Shown here: in pieces, positions 62,677 to 64,000 of the stretch
How positions within the stretch are numbered: position 1 is the stretch's first letter
Layout of the letters: each line of letters begins with the position of its first letter
NCBI GenBank assembly: GCA_963576725.1
Contig: OY755252.1
Location: forward strand, 51,671,059 to 51,735,058
Direction: 5' to 3'
Source of the DNA: Azorinus chamasolen
Taxonomy: Eukaryota > Mollusca > Bivalvia > Cardiida > Solecurtidae
Length of the DNA: 64,000 nucleotides
Notes under the pieces: model-generated
What the model was told of the DNA's origin: nothing
Databases searched by the model: none
Seen by the model: the letters and a program-made list of their open reading frames with translations, nothing else
Made by a program: the position numbers and the translations under genes

Positions 62677-62746
62677 AACTAGAGGTTTTTGTCACAAAAA
62701 CGGATGTCTCCCCTCTAATAAAAACAATATGTAAAGGGAAATCACT
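62677..62746 (+). mobile_element. HM-B 5' end
   Basis: AACTAGAGGTTTTTGTCACA and CGGATGTCTCCCC are the HM-B 5' hairpin and motif. The element is interrupted after 70 bp by HM-C. Sequence 62411-62676 is AT-rich and unassigned. Confidence 0.75.
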
Positions 62747-64000
62747 AACAAGAGTACCGCATACGGTACATAATACGCCCACTTGCAAACTTTCTCTGAT
62801 TCAACATGCCTTATAAGTGTTGACATTTTCTAATCTGTGCTTCAGATCTTGATTTCCATATTAAGGTGATACTATTTTTAAAAAATTGAAGTGAATAACT
62901 TATTAAATAAAAAAGTTACAGCTAATCCTCATATTTGCAGATTTTTGAAAAGTGCAACGGCCATTATAAACTCTGTAAAAACAAACTGAATGAACCTCAA
63001 AATAAACTCAGCTTCAGATTTTGTTGCTTAAAACATTTCTGTTAAGTTTCATTTATATCATTTTAATAGTTTTCCCAGAAAACAAGAGACAAACTAAAAG
63101 CTGACCGACAAACAAAGCAACAAACACACAAAGTTCAAGGACCATAACTTTAGAATAAAATGACTTACCAAACACCCCGCAATATAATTATGTGAAAATT
63201 CATATTAAGGTTTAACCATATAAAAAAAATGAAGTAAATATCATTTCAAATGAAAAAGTTATGGCCTTCCTCATATATATTTGCATAGATTTGCATTATT
63301 TCTTTTAAGTGCAAGGGCCATAACTCCGAAATGACAAATCAAATGAACCTCAGAATTGACTTAGCTTCAGGTCTTGATGCATTAAACATGTGTGTGAAGT
63401 TTCATTAATATCTGTCAAACAGTTTTCCCAGGAAACAGCGGACAAACTATATGCATATATTTGCATTATATTTTAAGTAAAAGGGCCATAACTCTGAAAT
63501 GAAAAATCAAATGATCCTCAGAATCAACTCAGCTTCAGATCTTGATGCATTAAACATTTGTGTGAAGTTTCATTAATATCTCTCAAATAGTTTTCCCAGA
63601 AAACAGCGGACAAACTATTCGCGTCTATTTACATTATTTTTTAAGTAAAAGGGCCATAACTCCGAAACGACAAATCAAATGAACCTCAGAATTGACTCAG
63701 CTTCAGATCTTGATGCATTAAACATTTGTGTGAAGTTTCATTAATATCTCTCAAATAGTTTTCCCAGAAAACAGCGGACAAACTATATGCATATATTTGC
63801 ATTATTTTTTAAGTAAAAGGGCCATAACTCTGAAATGAAAAATCAAATGAACCTCAGAATTGACTCAGCTTCAGATCTTGATGCATTAAACATGTGTGTG
63901 AAGTTTCATTAATATCTCTCAAATAGTTTCCCAGAAAACAGCGGACAAACTATTTGCATGTATTTACATTATTTTTTAAGTAAAAGGGCCATAACTCCGA
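62747..64000 (+). mobile_element. HM-C element, running off the window
   Basis: AACAAGAGTACCGCATACGG (hairpin GTACCG/CGGTAC) starts it. AAGGGCCATAACTC recurs at 63313, 63481, 63649, 63817 and 63984 (168, 168, 168 and 167 bp), with diverged monomers before that. The last four monomers are very similar, as expected from recent local amplification. The 3' end is outside the window. Confidence 0.88.

Overview
This is AT-rich eukaryotic DNA, most likely from a bivalve mollusc. There are no operons, no compact genes and no long ORFs. The only host gene I can support is a split metazoan gene, and almost everything else is short non-autonomous transposons. The bivalve call is an inference. Several repeats have the layout described for molluscan pearl/CvA-like and Helentron-associated elements: tandem monomers of about 160 bp, an ACGG/GACA-type simple repeat and a terminal hairpin. 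A heterodont bivalve fits best, but I cannot name the species.

Host gene: four exons on the minus strand (55397-55459, 41713-41911, 32784-32967, 27406-27625; introns about 13.5, 8.7 and 5.2 kb) join in phase with AG/GT borders. They encode an internal stretch of a TMCC-family protein (transmembrane and coiled-coil domain family). The last two exons carry the recognisable coiled-coil core. The amino-terminal exons (above 55459) and the carboxy-terminal membrane-anchor exons (below 27406) were not found and are probably outside the window. So 27.4-55.5 kb is intronic, and every repeat there would be in the pre-mRNA.

Repeat names used below. TTM-1: about 60 copies, roughly a fifth of the window, bounded by TTAA, termini CCCTTTACTCCAT, with a strong internal hairpin opening GCAAACAGAGTAGACCC. 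Its plus orientation runs from the CATGAATATTCATG side through the hairpin to TATTTATGGAGTAAAGGG. TTM-2 (TTAACCCATTCCCTCAT), TTM-3 (hairpin opening CAAACAGTGCAGACC) and TTM-4 (hairpin opening CAAACAGTTTGGATCC) are related TTAA-bounded families. TAM-1: TA-bounded, termini CAGTAGAACC. PAL-5: palindromic, arms CCAAACCCTATGTTGTGACC. HM-A to HM-I: hairpin-plus-monomer families, tandem monomers of 161-172 bp, usually starting AACAAGA or AACTAGA and ending in a GAC-rich simple repeat and a terminal hairpin.

Layout: 0-7 kb 41-bp tandem array, TTM copies and HM-G, A, B, I; 7.4-9.4 kb a full-length HM-A; 10-21 kb TTM-1 copies, a 26-bp minisatellite, a tRNA-derived SINE and HM-F; 21.7-23.7 kb a hAT-type element inserted into a TTM-1 copy; 24.8-25.9 kb HM-D and HM-B; 27.4-55.5 kb TMCC exons and repeat-filled introns, including HM-A, B, E and D elements, a pogo/Tc1-like element, a broken Penelope-like reverse transcriptase, a 1.15-kb 26-bp minisatellite and a second hAT-like element; 57.0-60.6 kb three further tandem arrays; 61.9-62.4 kb a cluster of TTAATGG motifs; 62.7-64.0 kb HM-B and HM-C ends running off the window. 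The recurring theme is that hairpin transposons host later insertions and also seem to seed new minisatellites.
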